A DNA stretch of 64,000 nucleotides from Coffea arabica. Its lineage: Eukaryota; Streptophyta; Magnoliopsida; Gentianales; Rubiaceae. Location of the stretch: the NCBI RefSeq assembly GCF_036785885.1, contig NC_092326.1:41688287-41752286 (forward strand), given 5' to 3'. The position numbers and the translations under genes were made by a program. This document shows, piece after piece, positions 44,901 through 56,388 of this stretch (position 1 is the stretch's first letter; the number at the start of each line of letters is the position of its first letter). The notes under the pieces are model-generated. The model was given only the letters and a program-made list of their open reading frames with translations, searched no databases and had not been told where the DNA came from.

Positions 44901-47900
44901 TGTAATTTCTTTCAGTTGGATTTCCTTCTGTATTCTGGTCCTGTTTCTGGTGCATTTATGGAACATCCACAGGCTGCACCTGTCATTATCTTTAAGTTTT
45001 GCTGTATCTGCTTCCTGTCATCTTCATTTTCTGTTATTTTTTTTAATGTTAGACTATAAGTTCCTTAGCTACTGTTGCCACTAGCCAAGAAGAACACCAT
45101 GTACAGGAGTAATGAATATGACATAGCACAGATACTTCTAAGTTGCATTCCTTGAATAATTTGGACAAGACATAAGAAAACACTTCAAATCAACTATATT
45201 CGTAGTTGTGTCACAATCTACCAGAAAAATTGTTTCTTAACTGGAATTCATATTTGGCACTTAAACCAAATGGTTAAAAATCATGGAGCATGCATGATAT
45301 TGTATCAAATATTTCTGATTTCTTGCATGTCCAAAATAGTTAGATGAACATTTTGAAAGTTACTTTTAATAATGCATATCAATGAAAATATATTTGACAA
45401 TTGACACAATGTAGAAATTGTGATAAAAATTTGAAATTTATTCAGGTTGCTTAAAGTACTAGACCGTTGATTGAACTTGTTGGATGCATTTAGAACATAA
45501 AAAATGGCCCTTTTAGAAGTTGTGAGCATGCCATTTCTGCTACACCAAGCAGCTACCACCTTGCTTTGTAGATTCTTCAGTTTAAGATGCATAATGCTTG
45601 GGGGTAAAAGCAAGGGGTTTCTAACAGTTTCCACAGGATATAACTCTAGAGCCTAATTGATTCTGCTTTCAGATTATTGAAAGTAGATGGAGCCCTTTCT
45701 TAATGATCCATCATTATGTTACCTCCAATTTTCCTCTGAAAATACTAGTAAGTTGTAAACAGGATAAGAGTTTTTCCTGTTTTCACTGTTTCATTTGCAC
45801 AAAAGAATGCATTGGCATTTAACAGTGCTAAGAAACTTATTAGCACAGTGTCAACATGGACAACTTCTCATTATTGTACATTTTGTACACTTCAGCTCAT
45901 GAATGCCAGATGCCAGGTCATACTAGCTCTGCAGCCATCCACTCTGGACAATTGCCAGCACACCACATGATTTAGCACTAGCTAGACCCAATTTTACTGT
46001 TGGAAAGTTTGTTGTCCTTAATGCAGTGAGAGTAGAGGCAGATCCAATTGACTGGAAAGTGAAAATGTATGGTTTTAACACTTGGCAAAAACCTTAAATG
46101 GTGAAACACGCACTAAGGCAAGACCTAGGTAAACAAAGTCATTGTATCTGCAGTCGGGGCTGGCTGGGATCCAACTTGTTTATTCAGATCCCTTGGGCAA
46201 ACAATATTAAGATTTTCCTTCAACCAGGCCCACTCAATCTTATCTTTACATAAATGCTGCATCTCCCTGTCAAACCTTTGCATTTGTTAGGAGCCACTAA
46301 TTCGCACATGGTGGGTAATCTTGTTAACCAAGACTTGACTGAGCATCTTTCAATTAGCATTCTGATTTCAAGATTGGCCTGAAAACAGTTGAGGACCTTT
46401 AATCCACTTTGACGTGGAATTTGGCGCTGTGGAGCCGTTCATTTTGCATCTATTTAGGTCAATGCTTCAAATCTGTCCGCCTTTTTATCACCAGGATGAT
46501 AAATTTCTTTGAAACTGGATGGGAAAAGATTTATGCCAAATAGCAAGCTATTTAAGAATGAATGCCTGGCGATGAAAAGTCGAAGAAAGACTTAGTATCC
46601 ATTGGGCCATTCTTTGTTTTTCTTATATACTTTAATTCGGAGTTTGGGATAGTCCAGCTAAAATATGTTATTTTAGTTCTAAAGTAATAACATACAACAC
46701 CTTCATCATGTTTTTCTTCTTCTTCTTCTGGAATTTGTCAACTGACGTGGTTCATTCACTGTTCTTATTTGAGAAACACTTGTCAGTGAATTCAAAATTA
46801 TATTACATCTGAGTAGCCGAAAGAGGAGATTCTTTCTGCTTCTTTTTCTTCCTGTTCATCTTAAGTCGTGTATTCTTTGATTGGTGAACTTTTGAAATCA
46901 ATCCTTTTTAGGAACTTTTCTTCCTGAACTTTTAATGATCAATGCTCTTTTCTTTTGCTTTATGAAATTCTGTAATCAATGTCCTCTTTTGGTGCACAAA
47001 CATTTTTTTTTGGGGTTAATCCTTTTCATGCTCCAACTCACTTTTAGTGTGAAAATGACATCACATCCGCAGCTTTTAAATTCATATCGGAGCTTTGCTA
47101 CCGATGCAGAAAGAGAAGGAATTTCCAGTAGTCTGCAACAGACTGAGGAATGGCTGTATGATGATGGAGATGACGAGTCTGAACACGTCTATGCTCGGAA
47201 ACTTGAAGATCTCAAAAAGGTGCTTCCTGTGTACATGCCCTAGTGTAACGTTTTCATGCTTCTTCTTGGTGGACGTTATAACCTTGTCAGAATTTTGTTT
47301 AGATGGTCAATCCTGTTGAACATCGGTATAAAGATGAAGAGGCAAGGGCACAGGCAACAAGAAGTTTATTAAATTGCATCGTGGAGAATCGAATGGCTGT
47401 AGGATCACTGCCACCAAGTGAGAGAGATGCTGTACGGTCACTTTCGCATCATTTTGAAGGTGTATATTTTTGCATTGTCTTTATAGCGTTCAGTTGCTTG
47501 ACCTCTTTCATTTTGCAGGTATATAACGAATGCAGTAAAGCAGAGCAGTGGCTTCGAGAGAGAACCCAGCTGCAGGATTCATTACCCAAAAATGCTGATC
47601 CTACACTCTCATCGTCTGAAATTAGGAGAAGAACTGAGGCTCTTGATGTGTATGTGTGTTTTCTTGTTGAGCTTGCTCATTATTTAATTTGGTTGATTCT
47701 TGGAAGATTTGTTTAGAATATCTTGGTTGCAATATCATTTGAAGTTTCTAGGTATGATAAGTTTCTCTGTTGTGTCCTGTACATTTCGAAGTATCAAGTG
47801 ATCATTGCATTTCTGATCTCATCTTTGCAGTGTAATGTGATTTGTTTGGATGATATGTGTTTCAGGATGTGCAAACGTATAATGAGGTCCAAGTCTTCAT

Positions 47901-47935
47901 TGCCAACACCGCATGATGCACCGAATTCAGACTGA
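38928..47935 (+). CDS. HSP70-16: Heat shock 70 kDa protein 16 (HSP110/SSE-like)
   Basis: A divergent HSP70 of the HSP110 type that serves as nucleotide-exchange partner and holdase for canonical HSP70 (family knowledge). Exons: 38928-40094, 41496-41708, 43606-43701, 43783-43935, 44222-44419, 47073-47219, 47303-47431, 47519-47649, 47866-47935. All keep phase and give 767 residues, close to Arabidopsis HSP70-16 (about 763 as I recall). Exon 1 holds the whole nucleotide-binding domain (about 1-385): GLDVGNENCVVAVA, VFVDVGHCDTQVAVASF, VELVGSGSRIPAI. Exon 2 onward is the substrate-binding part, ending in a helical lid (NECSKAEQWLRERTQ, EIRRRTEALD). Start: ATG at 38928; the apparent frame start six bases earlier is TTG. 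A poorly matched donor (GCT|GTACGG) closes exon 7. The gene sits beside RBP45 and a MATE gene as in Arabidopsis. Confidence 0.95.
42004..43410 (+). other. Coding-like islands inside HSP70-16 intron 2
   Basis: The intron between exons 2 and 3 (41709-43605) holds two unrelated-looking open stretches. One is 42004-42255 (83 residues, with RDVVVTALREFRPKRERRLL and DLYILANKLDIGGFQLCCEE). The other is 43157-43410 (WTFEREFTSSLDLCDILFCD, NSGPLITVIKNTVLDGDDSK). They look less random than other intron frames, but I recognise no family and see no splice link to HSP70-16. Confidence 0.25.
44529..44690 (+). mobile_element. About 160-bp MITE in HSP70-16 intron 5
   Basis: Ends GTGTGTTTGGATAG and inverted GTGTGTTTGAATAC. 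The inner part ACTGTAGCACTTTTTGTG then GTGTGTGAGATAAAATGGTG is the clearest family copy here. It lies 110 bases after exon 5. Confidence 0.8.
44700..47072 (+). other. Remainder of long HSP70-16 intron 5
   Basis: About 2.4 kb of intron. A frame at 44656-45084 is Cys/Leu/Phe-rich and looks like chance opening in pyrimidine-rich DNA. No exon that would fit the HSP70-16 protein was found, because exons 5 and 6 join without a gap against the family. Confidence 0.6.
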
Positions 47936-49440
47936 AGGATCTGCATGCCAGTGGAATGATCAGCATTAGCTTGGGTAGGCAATCAGATCAACTGAATTTG
48001 AATTTATGCGGATAGTATTTTTATTGCCAGGCCTCATCCAGAATAATTCTCTGCCATCACATTGTAAGGTCTCTCCATGGTTGGACACAGAATGCTGGTG
48101 GCATTTATACTCATGTCTGGGGTGCTACGACCCTTAAGCTGTGTCTTTACACAGATGATGACCATGTTGGACTAGCACCTGCAGATGTAGATCCAACATT
48201 TCAGAGGATTGAAAATTTTACTGCTCTTTGTAGTCCTTGTGGATTTACGTTTTTTTGTAGAGGAAAAATACTGACATAGATGTAACAGTTTTGGTGAGAT
48301 TACCAATACTTCACTCGAGGAAGATGTAAACCATTCTTGAGTCACAAGTCTTCTGAGGTAACTTCTTGTGGATTTTGTAATTACAGTAAGCCTTACTCAC
48401 TGTTTTACTCATAGTATAAGTAGTGTTAGTTTCGTTGATTATGCTTCTTTCCTTTTCTCATGTGCTTTCCCCTCCCATAGAAATTTGGATGAGAGATATA
48501 AAGGACAAAAAGTAATCTATTTTCTCATGCAGCTTTGTATGGTGTACATACAGCCTAAATCCATTTAACATGAATTTTGGAAGACAAATTGATTGTAAAT
48601 AATATATATAACAAATTCAAATATTTATCAATCTAAAAGATTTGTGGCTTTATTTGCTTGAGCGTTCATCTAAATCTCTTTTTCTGGACATTCATATAAA
48701 ATAGTTGTATTTGATTACAAGTTACAGCGAGATGGGGATTCTGAATATTTCCCTCCTCTCAACTAAATTTAAGAAGGAATCGGTGCAAGGATAAAGGTTG
48801 TAAAAGTAATAATTTTTGTTCAACTTTTGTTCAGTTGTTCCCTCCTCACATTGCCTCCTCTTGTTTAGACAAAGGTCTTGAAGTTAGAATTATTGTTACT
48901 TAAAGAAGAAAGGACTGCTTCACATTGTTAAAACTGAGTACAAAAGCATAAAAAAAAAAAAAAAAAACCTAAGTACAAAAACATTGAGATTATTTGATTT
49001 TTCTGTACCCTTTTCATATTATTGAACACAATTTCAATTAATTACGATACTTCTTCAAAATTTCATCATAGGGATTAATGCATGCATGAATTTAATTTTT
49101 TGATAGTGCAATGTGTAAATTTTATTATCATATCTGAACTTCTAAAGTTTAAGTGATCATCGAAAAAGAAAAAGTTTGGTCATCAATGACAAAAACAATG
49201 GTTTGTTGCCTTGAAACTATCACAAATGGTTGTTGCTTGTAACTCATTAACACCAGAATTCAGACTGAAATTCATCACCTTCAATTTGGTTTTCAAGCCT
49301 GGAATTTCCTAAGCACAACTAAAAAGATCAACTACAAAAAAAAAAAAATGAAAATTCAGACTTTGTGCTGGCCATCACCGTAGATAAGGATTAATTTGCT
49401 CTATCCCCGGCCAAGGGGTTAACGTCCTAAAAACTGGGTA
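47936..49440. other. HSP70-16 3' UTR and intergenic DNA
   Basis: Non-coding after the TGA. The UTR may reach about 48560. The rest is AT-rich with an A-run at 48950-48967. No gene recognised. Confidence 0.5.
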
Positions 49441-49449
49441 AAAAAAAGG

Positions 49450-49990
49450 AACGACGGCTCTATTCGGATTCACAAATATGTTTTTCAATTATAATGTTGC
49501 AATAATACATTCTAAATACAATTCCAAAAGTATTTGATCCATACATACATTCTCAAATGCAATAAAAAATAAAATAATTCCTACCACATAATACCAGCAC
49601 CACTAATCACCGCCACCAGTACCACCTCCCTCTTCTCTCCTATCTCTCTCTTTCTCCTCCTCCCTTCTCCCCTTTCTTTCCTTCCCCAAAATCCTCTCCC
49701 CTTTCCGCAATCAGAAGTTCCAGTTGCGAGCGGCTTTTGGAAGGAAGGAGGAGGGTTTTGCCGGCAAGGGAGTAGGGAGGAGAGAGAAGGAAGAAAAGGA
49801 GAGAGAGAAAGAGAGAGGGAAGAGAGAGGAGGAGGGAGGGGGTGGTGTGATTGTCGTGGTAAGTAATAGTGATGGACGGTTTTTTTTAAAAAAAAAAAAA
49901 TACTCCAACAATATTTGAAATTCTAAAAACACCCTAACAAACAATTACAGTAACAATTTTTTCATACACTACTATAATACTAAAATTTAT
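49450..49990. mobile_element. Foldback element with purine/pyrimidine-rich arms
   Basis: The left arm (about 49605-49690) is CT-rich (CACCGCCACC, CTCCCTCTTCTCTCC, CTCTCTCTTTCTCCTCC). The right arm (about 49740-49855) is its approximate inverted complement (GGAGAGAGAGAAAGAGAGAG, GGAGGGAGGGGGTGGTGTG). Outer parts carry CAATTATAA and ACAATATTTGAAATTCTAAA motifs seen in other non-coding plant elements. Outer ends are not certain. Confidence 0.55.
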
Positions 49991-50265
49991 GAAAAACAGG
50001 CGAAAAAAATATCTAATTCACACGGCATTTATGGGAAATTCATTGCCCCTTTTCATTATTCTCTTCCTTCAATGAATTACACTTATAAACTTCAGAATTG
50101 TCTTCCTTAGATTTCTCAATGAGCTATTGCTTATGCTCATATTTTTCCCAGCCATGAAATATTATTATTATTTGTGGGGAAGGGAATTGACACCCAATGG
50201 GACTTCGCCGCAGTCTCAATTGTAATTCGGGACAAATATAAGGACTATTCAATCATAATTAGCCT

Positions 50266-53200
50266 CTAATCCTTCAAAAGGGGTTCTTTCTTGTCATCCC
50301 AGGTTCGCAGACGTTCTCTTGCTTTCTCCACCTGAAAACTCATTAATTAAATTTTGAGCTATTCATATATATATATAACCTTCTTGAACAACCGTAAATA
50401 ACTTTTTTTAGTAAACAAAAATGAAAGGAAAAAATTTTAAAATCATAACTAAAGAGGTTCTAATTAATTTAGGATCGATATTAACCAGTTAGTTATTGCT
50501 AACCTCTTTATTCCAGTCCGTCCGAAATGTAGACCATACTAAGATAAGTGTCTGCATCATTGTTCCTCCAATCATTCCGGACCATATACCCTGCAAGTAG
50601 GAATGGTTAATTAAAGTTGCCAACCAATAACAAATTTCCATCTCCTTCCATCCACAACACAAGATCCTGTATCAGCTATATATACCTCAGGTATATATAA
50701 GAAGTAGTACTGCAAGAAGAAATTAAAGCCTAATTTCATTCATATACCTTAGCTCCAAGTTTATATTTGAAGCCGAGAAGACAACCCAACGGAATTCCTA
50801 CCACGTAGTAACATCCCACATTTACATAAGCTACATATGCTTGCCATCCGCACCCCACAGCAACACCTGATGAAAATCAATGCATAAAAAGAGTCTCTTG
50901 AATTGATGATATCAATACAACTAATTAAGGAAGAAAAGATGTATGTATAGGTGTTAGTTATTGCACTTATATAAATTAAGGCTGCTGCATTATCTATGGT
51001 TGAAGTGGACGATCAACAAAGAATTTCAGAGGTTGGTAAAAAAGGTACTGTACGTATTCTACAGTTCATTGATCGATCAGCGTGACTAATATATTCATTT
51101 ATCATCAAAGTTTTGGTCTTTGTCTTGGCTGTCTTTCATGAAGAGCTCAGTGGTTGCCAATTTGTAGTGGTAATCAAGGGACCTAAAGGTTTCAATCAAT
51201 GTGTCACAAAAGGCTCTTTTTTTTTTTTGATGTAATATAATAGGATATGTACAATTTACACCCATCATGCATGTTAGCTAGCTTCGTTTCCTTTCAAGAC
51301 CATACACAGCTTCTCAATCAAGAAAGCAAAAAGACGTCCTTTTCTTTTGATAGGAAATTTCATATCAGGTTTCTAACCATCCGATGATGATTCTCCCTTT
51401 CTTCTCTCCCCTTTTTTTTTGGGGGGTGTGGGGGGGGGGGGGGGGGTTTAACCCTTCCATACAGATGCTTTATACTATCTTATTATAGGGGATTAATTAG
51501 AGTATTTCACCTATTAGAAAATCTTTCAGATCTAAGAGAGACGGATTGGATAGTACTAAAATATATATATATATAATAAAAAATCCCGTATTTGAATCTC
51601 TCACTTATACTTAAAATATATGTATATATATAAAACAAAAGAAAGTTACGTAAAGAGAATTGTGAGTGCATGCATATAAAAGTGACTTCAACTTGCCCAT
51701 TTCGTTGTCTTGGATTCCTGCATGAGCAGTTGAGCCAAACCATGATTACTACAGCATAGACAAAGATATAATCCACAAGGCTCCAAACCGAGAAAGACAC
51801 ACTTACGCATATTTTTATCCTATATTAATTGGTTAGTAATTAGGATGAGTAATCTGAGTCGTATATGTGCATGTGGATCATTGTTTATTGAAACATAACA
51901 TGCATTTATACGCTAATTAATCCCAATTATTCCCATCAAGAACTGCCCCAAAAAAAAAAAAAGAAGAATACATTTTAAGATTGGAATCTTAACTACGTAA
52001 TTAGCACCACATGATTAACAACAATATGGTTAATTCTCTGAGGTAAATGTTGTTGAAAAGGTGTACTAAACTCTTACCAGACAAGACGGGTTGGACGCCA
52101 TTGAGGATGAGAGTGACTGCTAAAAATGGGCAAAGATCCGACACGGCATTGGCTACGGTTTCCCCACTGGTGAATGCGTAGCTAATAACATGTCGCAGCG
52201 ACAACACGATGATGGCTTCCACCACTGCAACTACAAATGACACAAAATTCACCATAAACACTGCAAATGCTGCCGACTTTGGGTTTCCTGCTCCTAGCTC
52301 ATTCCCAACCCTCACGCTGCCATGCATGTTAATCCCATCTCAAATATTAATGCCACAAATTTGTATGTTTAGATAGAGTATTACCTGAAATTAATGATTG
52401 AACTAGATAGATGGTATATGCTTATGAATTTATCAACAAAAACTAATTAAAAGCTGAACCCACCTAGCTGCTGCATTGAAGCCAACCGAAACCATGAATA
52501 ATAATCCGTTTACAGCCAAGCTGCACAAGGTCATCAAGACAGACCATAAGATTCTCGGCGCAATGGTAAAATCAACTAGAACGACGACTGTATCATGGTT
52601 TTTAATTACAAGAATTATAGGTGTTAATTAATAGTGCAAAAATCAGGTACTCCCTCCCTCCAACTTTGATAGTCATGTTTTCTTTTTCACACAGTTTAAG
52701 AAAAGGGAGTTAACTTTGTTGGAAAAGTAAATTTAGATTGCTATTTTTCTAAAATACCCTCGCATTAAATATGATACAACTTTATGCAAACTTGAATTAA
52801 TGGTAAAAAAAGAATCAACTCTCATTAAATGGGGTAGGTTTATAGTAATAACTACTTATATTGAATAAGGGTATTTTAGGAAAATGAAAATACAACTATA
52901 TTCTTCAATTGGAGAGTGGACTACAATTTGGGACAGATGAAAAAGGAATACAGGACTATCAAAGTGTGACGGAGGGAGTACAATTTAGCAGTATTAATTA
53001 TACTTTTTTCTCATGATGATCATGCAATCATTTTCTCGATCGTCGCCATGTGTGTGAGAGTGTGCACATTTTCTCGATCATTTTCTCCCTTGGACAAAGT
53101 TACCTCATTAATGTAATTGAAACTAAATAAGGAGAGGTAATAGATCATAGACGATGACCAATAATACTCGATTACGAGATGAACTACAATTCCGCTTGCA

Positions 53201-55938
53201 TACTATAGAGATCAATTTGAGATGGTAAGACGTCTTTTCTTTTTTTTTTTTTATTTTATTCTTGACATAAAACGTGATGTGAAACTACAGAAATAATTCA
53301 ACAATAGTATAGTGGACCAAGCACACATTATAGGTAAAAATCTGGGGCTTTGATTGCAGGAACAGCTTTTGTATTCTATCTAGTTCCTTAAATATTGCCT
53401 TGTGAGAGGACCCAGCAATACAATAGTTTTGTGTCCAGACTCTTAATGCACAACAGACAAAGCTTCGATGAAACTCTCTATCAAGTACTCTGTGCCCTAA
53501 TAAATAAAGGTTTATGGAGCTGGAAATGGAGGGTGGATGGGGTATTTAATGCATCTGTGTTTAGCCCTTTATTCAATATATGGAGGGGCTGTTCAATTGA
53601 CCACAATGACCAGGCATCAGTGGTTGGGAATAAAGCTTGCCTGTCTGAGGCGCAGGCATCAAATGCTTCTTGATCTGACAATAATTAAAGATGATATTAC
53701 AAAAAGGTTCGTGCGTTAAGAACCAGATTTAGCTTTTCTTTGTGTCTTAAGAAAAAAAAAACACTTTAATTTCTCCTAAAGAGAAAAGGAAGAAAAGAAG
53801 CTCTTTCAACTTTTTGGTCCTTCCTGTTCTCCCTAATAATCATGGTGCATGTGTAATTGGAAACACTCAAAACCTGGGATAAGTAGTATGAGAGGACTTT
53901 GAAATGAAAAGATAAAAGGAAATCTGTCTTTTTTAACATGTCTTAATTAAACTGAAATTCATTTGCCAAGTGAAATTAACACTAACTGTTAAGGAATAAT
54001 AAAAAAAAAAAAGTGCCCATATTCATATATGCATGGTTGTGGAGATACTGGGGCTTAGTTATATAACATGTTAGAATTTATGATGATTTGAGAACCATTT
54101 CTTTCTACTCATATTCTTTGGTTCATTTATTCTGTTCTAACTGATTCAGATCTATGATTAATGGAAAGCCCTTGATTGAGAATGCTTTTAGCATATATCT
54201 ATTCATGGTCAATATTCAGCTTTTAACTTTATGAGAATATAGGCATCAGATAACTAAATGGGGCCAAGGGGATTAATTGATTGTCACCCCCAAAAATATT
54301 CGCAAGAGAACCCAATTCTCTGTGCTTTCCCTGGCTACACTTTGCAAGCCAAAATGAGCACGAGCCAGTATCTTACTTAGTGTAAATTTATTGTCCAAAA
54401 GAAGTACAGAAGCAAGTGAAATTAAAAGCACAAACTAAGTGGGGTTAAAAAGCGCTTGTCGTTTCTTTTCCACTAAAGTAGATGACTGGTCAATTTTGAT
54501 TAGTACTACTTAGATATGAATTGTTTTTCCTCGCATTCAGGAATTTGTACTGCGGAACCATATTGGAACGACATGGAATTAAAAAGATCATCACTCCTAT
54601 ATGGGAAGAAACAGTAAAAGATACATTACCAGATTGAGAGAGAATCCAAGGAAAGCTCAGGATTTGGAAGCAATCCAGAAATCAACACCAAAATCTGCAT
54701 ATACCAAGTCTCCAAGCACAACATGACTGCTGATGCTGCCGACAATTTCACAAACTCCCCAAGTCCAGTAAAAGCCTCCAATGTGAACCCTGTCCAGGTG
54801 GTCTTACACTTATCACTCAATACTATGTAAACAAACTGACCAATCACAATAATCCACCAGGACAAACTCAACACCAGTGATGCCCCAATCAACCCAAGTC
54901 CTATCTTGTACACCGAAATCCAGCACAAGAGTACGTGCAAGAATAAGGTGCCCAGTGAGATATAGGCACTAGGTGCAACAATGCTCTGAGCTTGCAGGAA
55001 CTTCTGTATGGGAAAATTCACTGCGTAGGCAAAGATTTGCGGGATCAGCCCGTATACGAATACTGCTGCTGCTGATGCCACGCTTTTGGATTCTCCCAGC
55101 CAAAGCAGGAGTGGCTTTGATAGAACATAAACCACGGTCACCGGCAACCCTGTTAAGACGAGTACCACCGTTGATCTTTGAAGGTACACCCCTAGCATAT
55201 TATACCTCTGAGCTCCATAGGCCTGCCCACATAGAGTCTCCACAGCACTTCCCATTCCTAGCTGTAAAACACAAGAAGCTTGAGTGTGCTTGGATAGAAG
55301 ATTATTTGAAAGATTTTTTCCAATAATTACTGTAACATGTTTATGATATATCATACGTGAAATAAAAAGGTGATAAAAATAGTGTTTGAGATACGAGCAA
55401 ATAATTTTTTAAAAAAAACACCGGCTAATTCAAGCATTTATCGGACACATTTTCTCTTTCCAGATATTATATGTATTAATCTTTTCTGTATTGAAAGTTT
55501 ATAATACTTGGTTGTAAGGAGCAAATATATGAGGTTATGTGTATTGGTAGGGGATTTAAAGAGATTATGTACCATGAGGCCATAGGCAAAGAGTTGAATG
55601 CCTTGGTTGCCGAGGGAGGCAGCAGCAAGCTCAAGATTCCCGAGTTGGCCGGCAAACATTCGAGTGGAGATGGACATGAGATTGTTGATCATGTAAACCA
55701 TGACGGCAGGTGCGGCTAGCCGAAACAGGAGCCTGAGTTCGATCCAAGAGGCTTGTCGGAAGCGTTTGAACCATGGCAGTTGGGTGTTGGAGAGCACCTT
55801 CTCGAGCTCGGTGCTGGCTTCATAGGCTGTCGAGTGGGAGTAGTCCAGTACTCGTGGTGGCGGCGGCGGTGATGGTGTTTGTTGGTTGGATTGTAAGAGT
55901 GGTTGATGCAATTCTTCTTCTTCTTGATAGTTATCCAT
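50266..55938 (-). CDS. DTX40-like: MATE efflux transporter, DTX36-40 group
   Basis: A 12-helix cation antiporter exporting organic compounds at the vacuole or plasma membrane (family knowledge; substrate unknown). Exons: 55938-55573, 55261-54630, 52520-52464, 52316-52078, 50866-50748, 50590-50504, 50331-50266. They join in phase into 521 residues. The start [20 protein letters not shown] is cytosolic and Pro-rich. MatE repeat 1 begins at [20 protein letters not shown], with [40 protein letters not shown] and a [20 protein letters not shown] join. Repeat 2 has [56 protein letters not shown] and [15 protein letters not shown]. The protein ends [11 protein letters not shown]. It is closest to Arabidopsis DTX40 from memory. 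Intron 2 is 2.1 kb and holds a Stowaway element. The last two acceptor and donor sites are all GT-AG. Confidence 0.95.
51421..51446. repeat. Poly-G run in MATE intron 4
   Basis: An almost pure G tract directly after a T tract, about 26 bases, on the plus strand. It may be prone to assembly error or G-quadruplex formation. Confidence 0.8.
52650..52978. mobile_element. Stowaway-type MITE in MATE intron 2
   Basis: Ends CTCCCTCC(C)TCC and inverted CTCCCTCCGTC are flanked by TA on both sides (52648-52649, 52979-52980). The inverted arms continue as ACTTTGATAGTC and GACTATCAAAGT. Length 329 bp, non-coding. It lies in the minus-strand MATE gene, 130 bases upstream of exon 3. Confidence 0.85.
52981..54629 (-). 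other. Remainder of MATE intron 2
   Basis: About 1.65 kb of intron. A frame at 53395-53673 shows no recognised domain. A and T runs are common. No exon is missing from the MATE protein here. Confidence 0.6.
55282..55438 (-). mobile_element. About 160-bp MITE at the MATE exon 2 acceptor
   Basis: The left end GAGTGTGCTTGGATAG and the right end (inverted) TAAATGCTTGAATTAG enclose the family core (AATTACTGTAACATGTTTATG, AAAAAGGTGAT) with more decay than other copies. It fills about half of the 311-bp MATE intron 1 and ends 20 bases from exon 2. Confidence 0.7.
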
Positions 55939-55995
55939 GCTAAGCTCTCTGTGAATCTTTCTCAGCTAAGCCTTTAGTTTTAGCAAAACTGAGTT

Positions 55996-56001
55996 CTATA
56001 T
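55996..56001 (-). promoter_or_regulatory. Probable TATA box of the MATE gene
   Basis: TATATA within TCATTATATAGAACTC on the minus strand lies about 60 bases upstream of the start codon. This is close, so the leader would be short. Confidence 0.45.
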
Positions 56002-56100
56002 AATGAGCTATAAACGTGAATTGAAAGGTCTAGGAAGGGAGAAATCGGGCCCTTCAAATTCAAACTGGTACAAATTTGGTGTAAAAGAAGTCATAATTGA

Positions 56101-56297
56101 GTTGATGTAAAACTCATGGTTACACCAAAAATATATAGTTTATACCGAAATTGCCCTAGTTTTAATTCTCTCGTGTAAATCAATCGAATTTGGTGTAAAC
56201 TGGTATAATTTGGTGCAAACATACGTTATAATAAATTGGTGTAAAACTCACGGTTACACCAAAATATACTAGTTTATACTGAAATTATGCTAGTTTA
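56101..56297. repeat. 64-bp direct repeats upstream of the MATE gene
   Basis: Copies at 56101-56164 and 56234-56297 share TTGGTGTAAAACTCA/TTGATGTAAAACTCA, GGTTACACCAAAA, TAGTTTATAC and GAAATT(A/G). A related tail (AGTTTACAC(A)AATCGAAG) recurs at about 57860. They look like part of a dispersed repeat and lie 160-360 bases from the start codon, so could influence it (inference). Confidence 0.7.
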
Positions 56298-56388
56298 CAT
56301 AATTGAAGGGAACTACAATTGGAGAGGCCCCAAATCCCTAAAAATGGTATAAATTGACCTGATCAATATATTTGACTGCTACGTCTAA

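Noticed and set aside
47462-47518. A 57-nt intron in HSP70-16
   Set aside because: A donor at 47432 gives a better family match (DAV then NECSKAEQW) and an 87-nt intron, a more usual plant size.
55265-55354. MATE N-terminus starting inside intron 1
   Set aside because: The residues come from the MITE and lack the first conserved helices, which are encoded by exon 1 (55938-55573).
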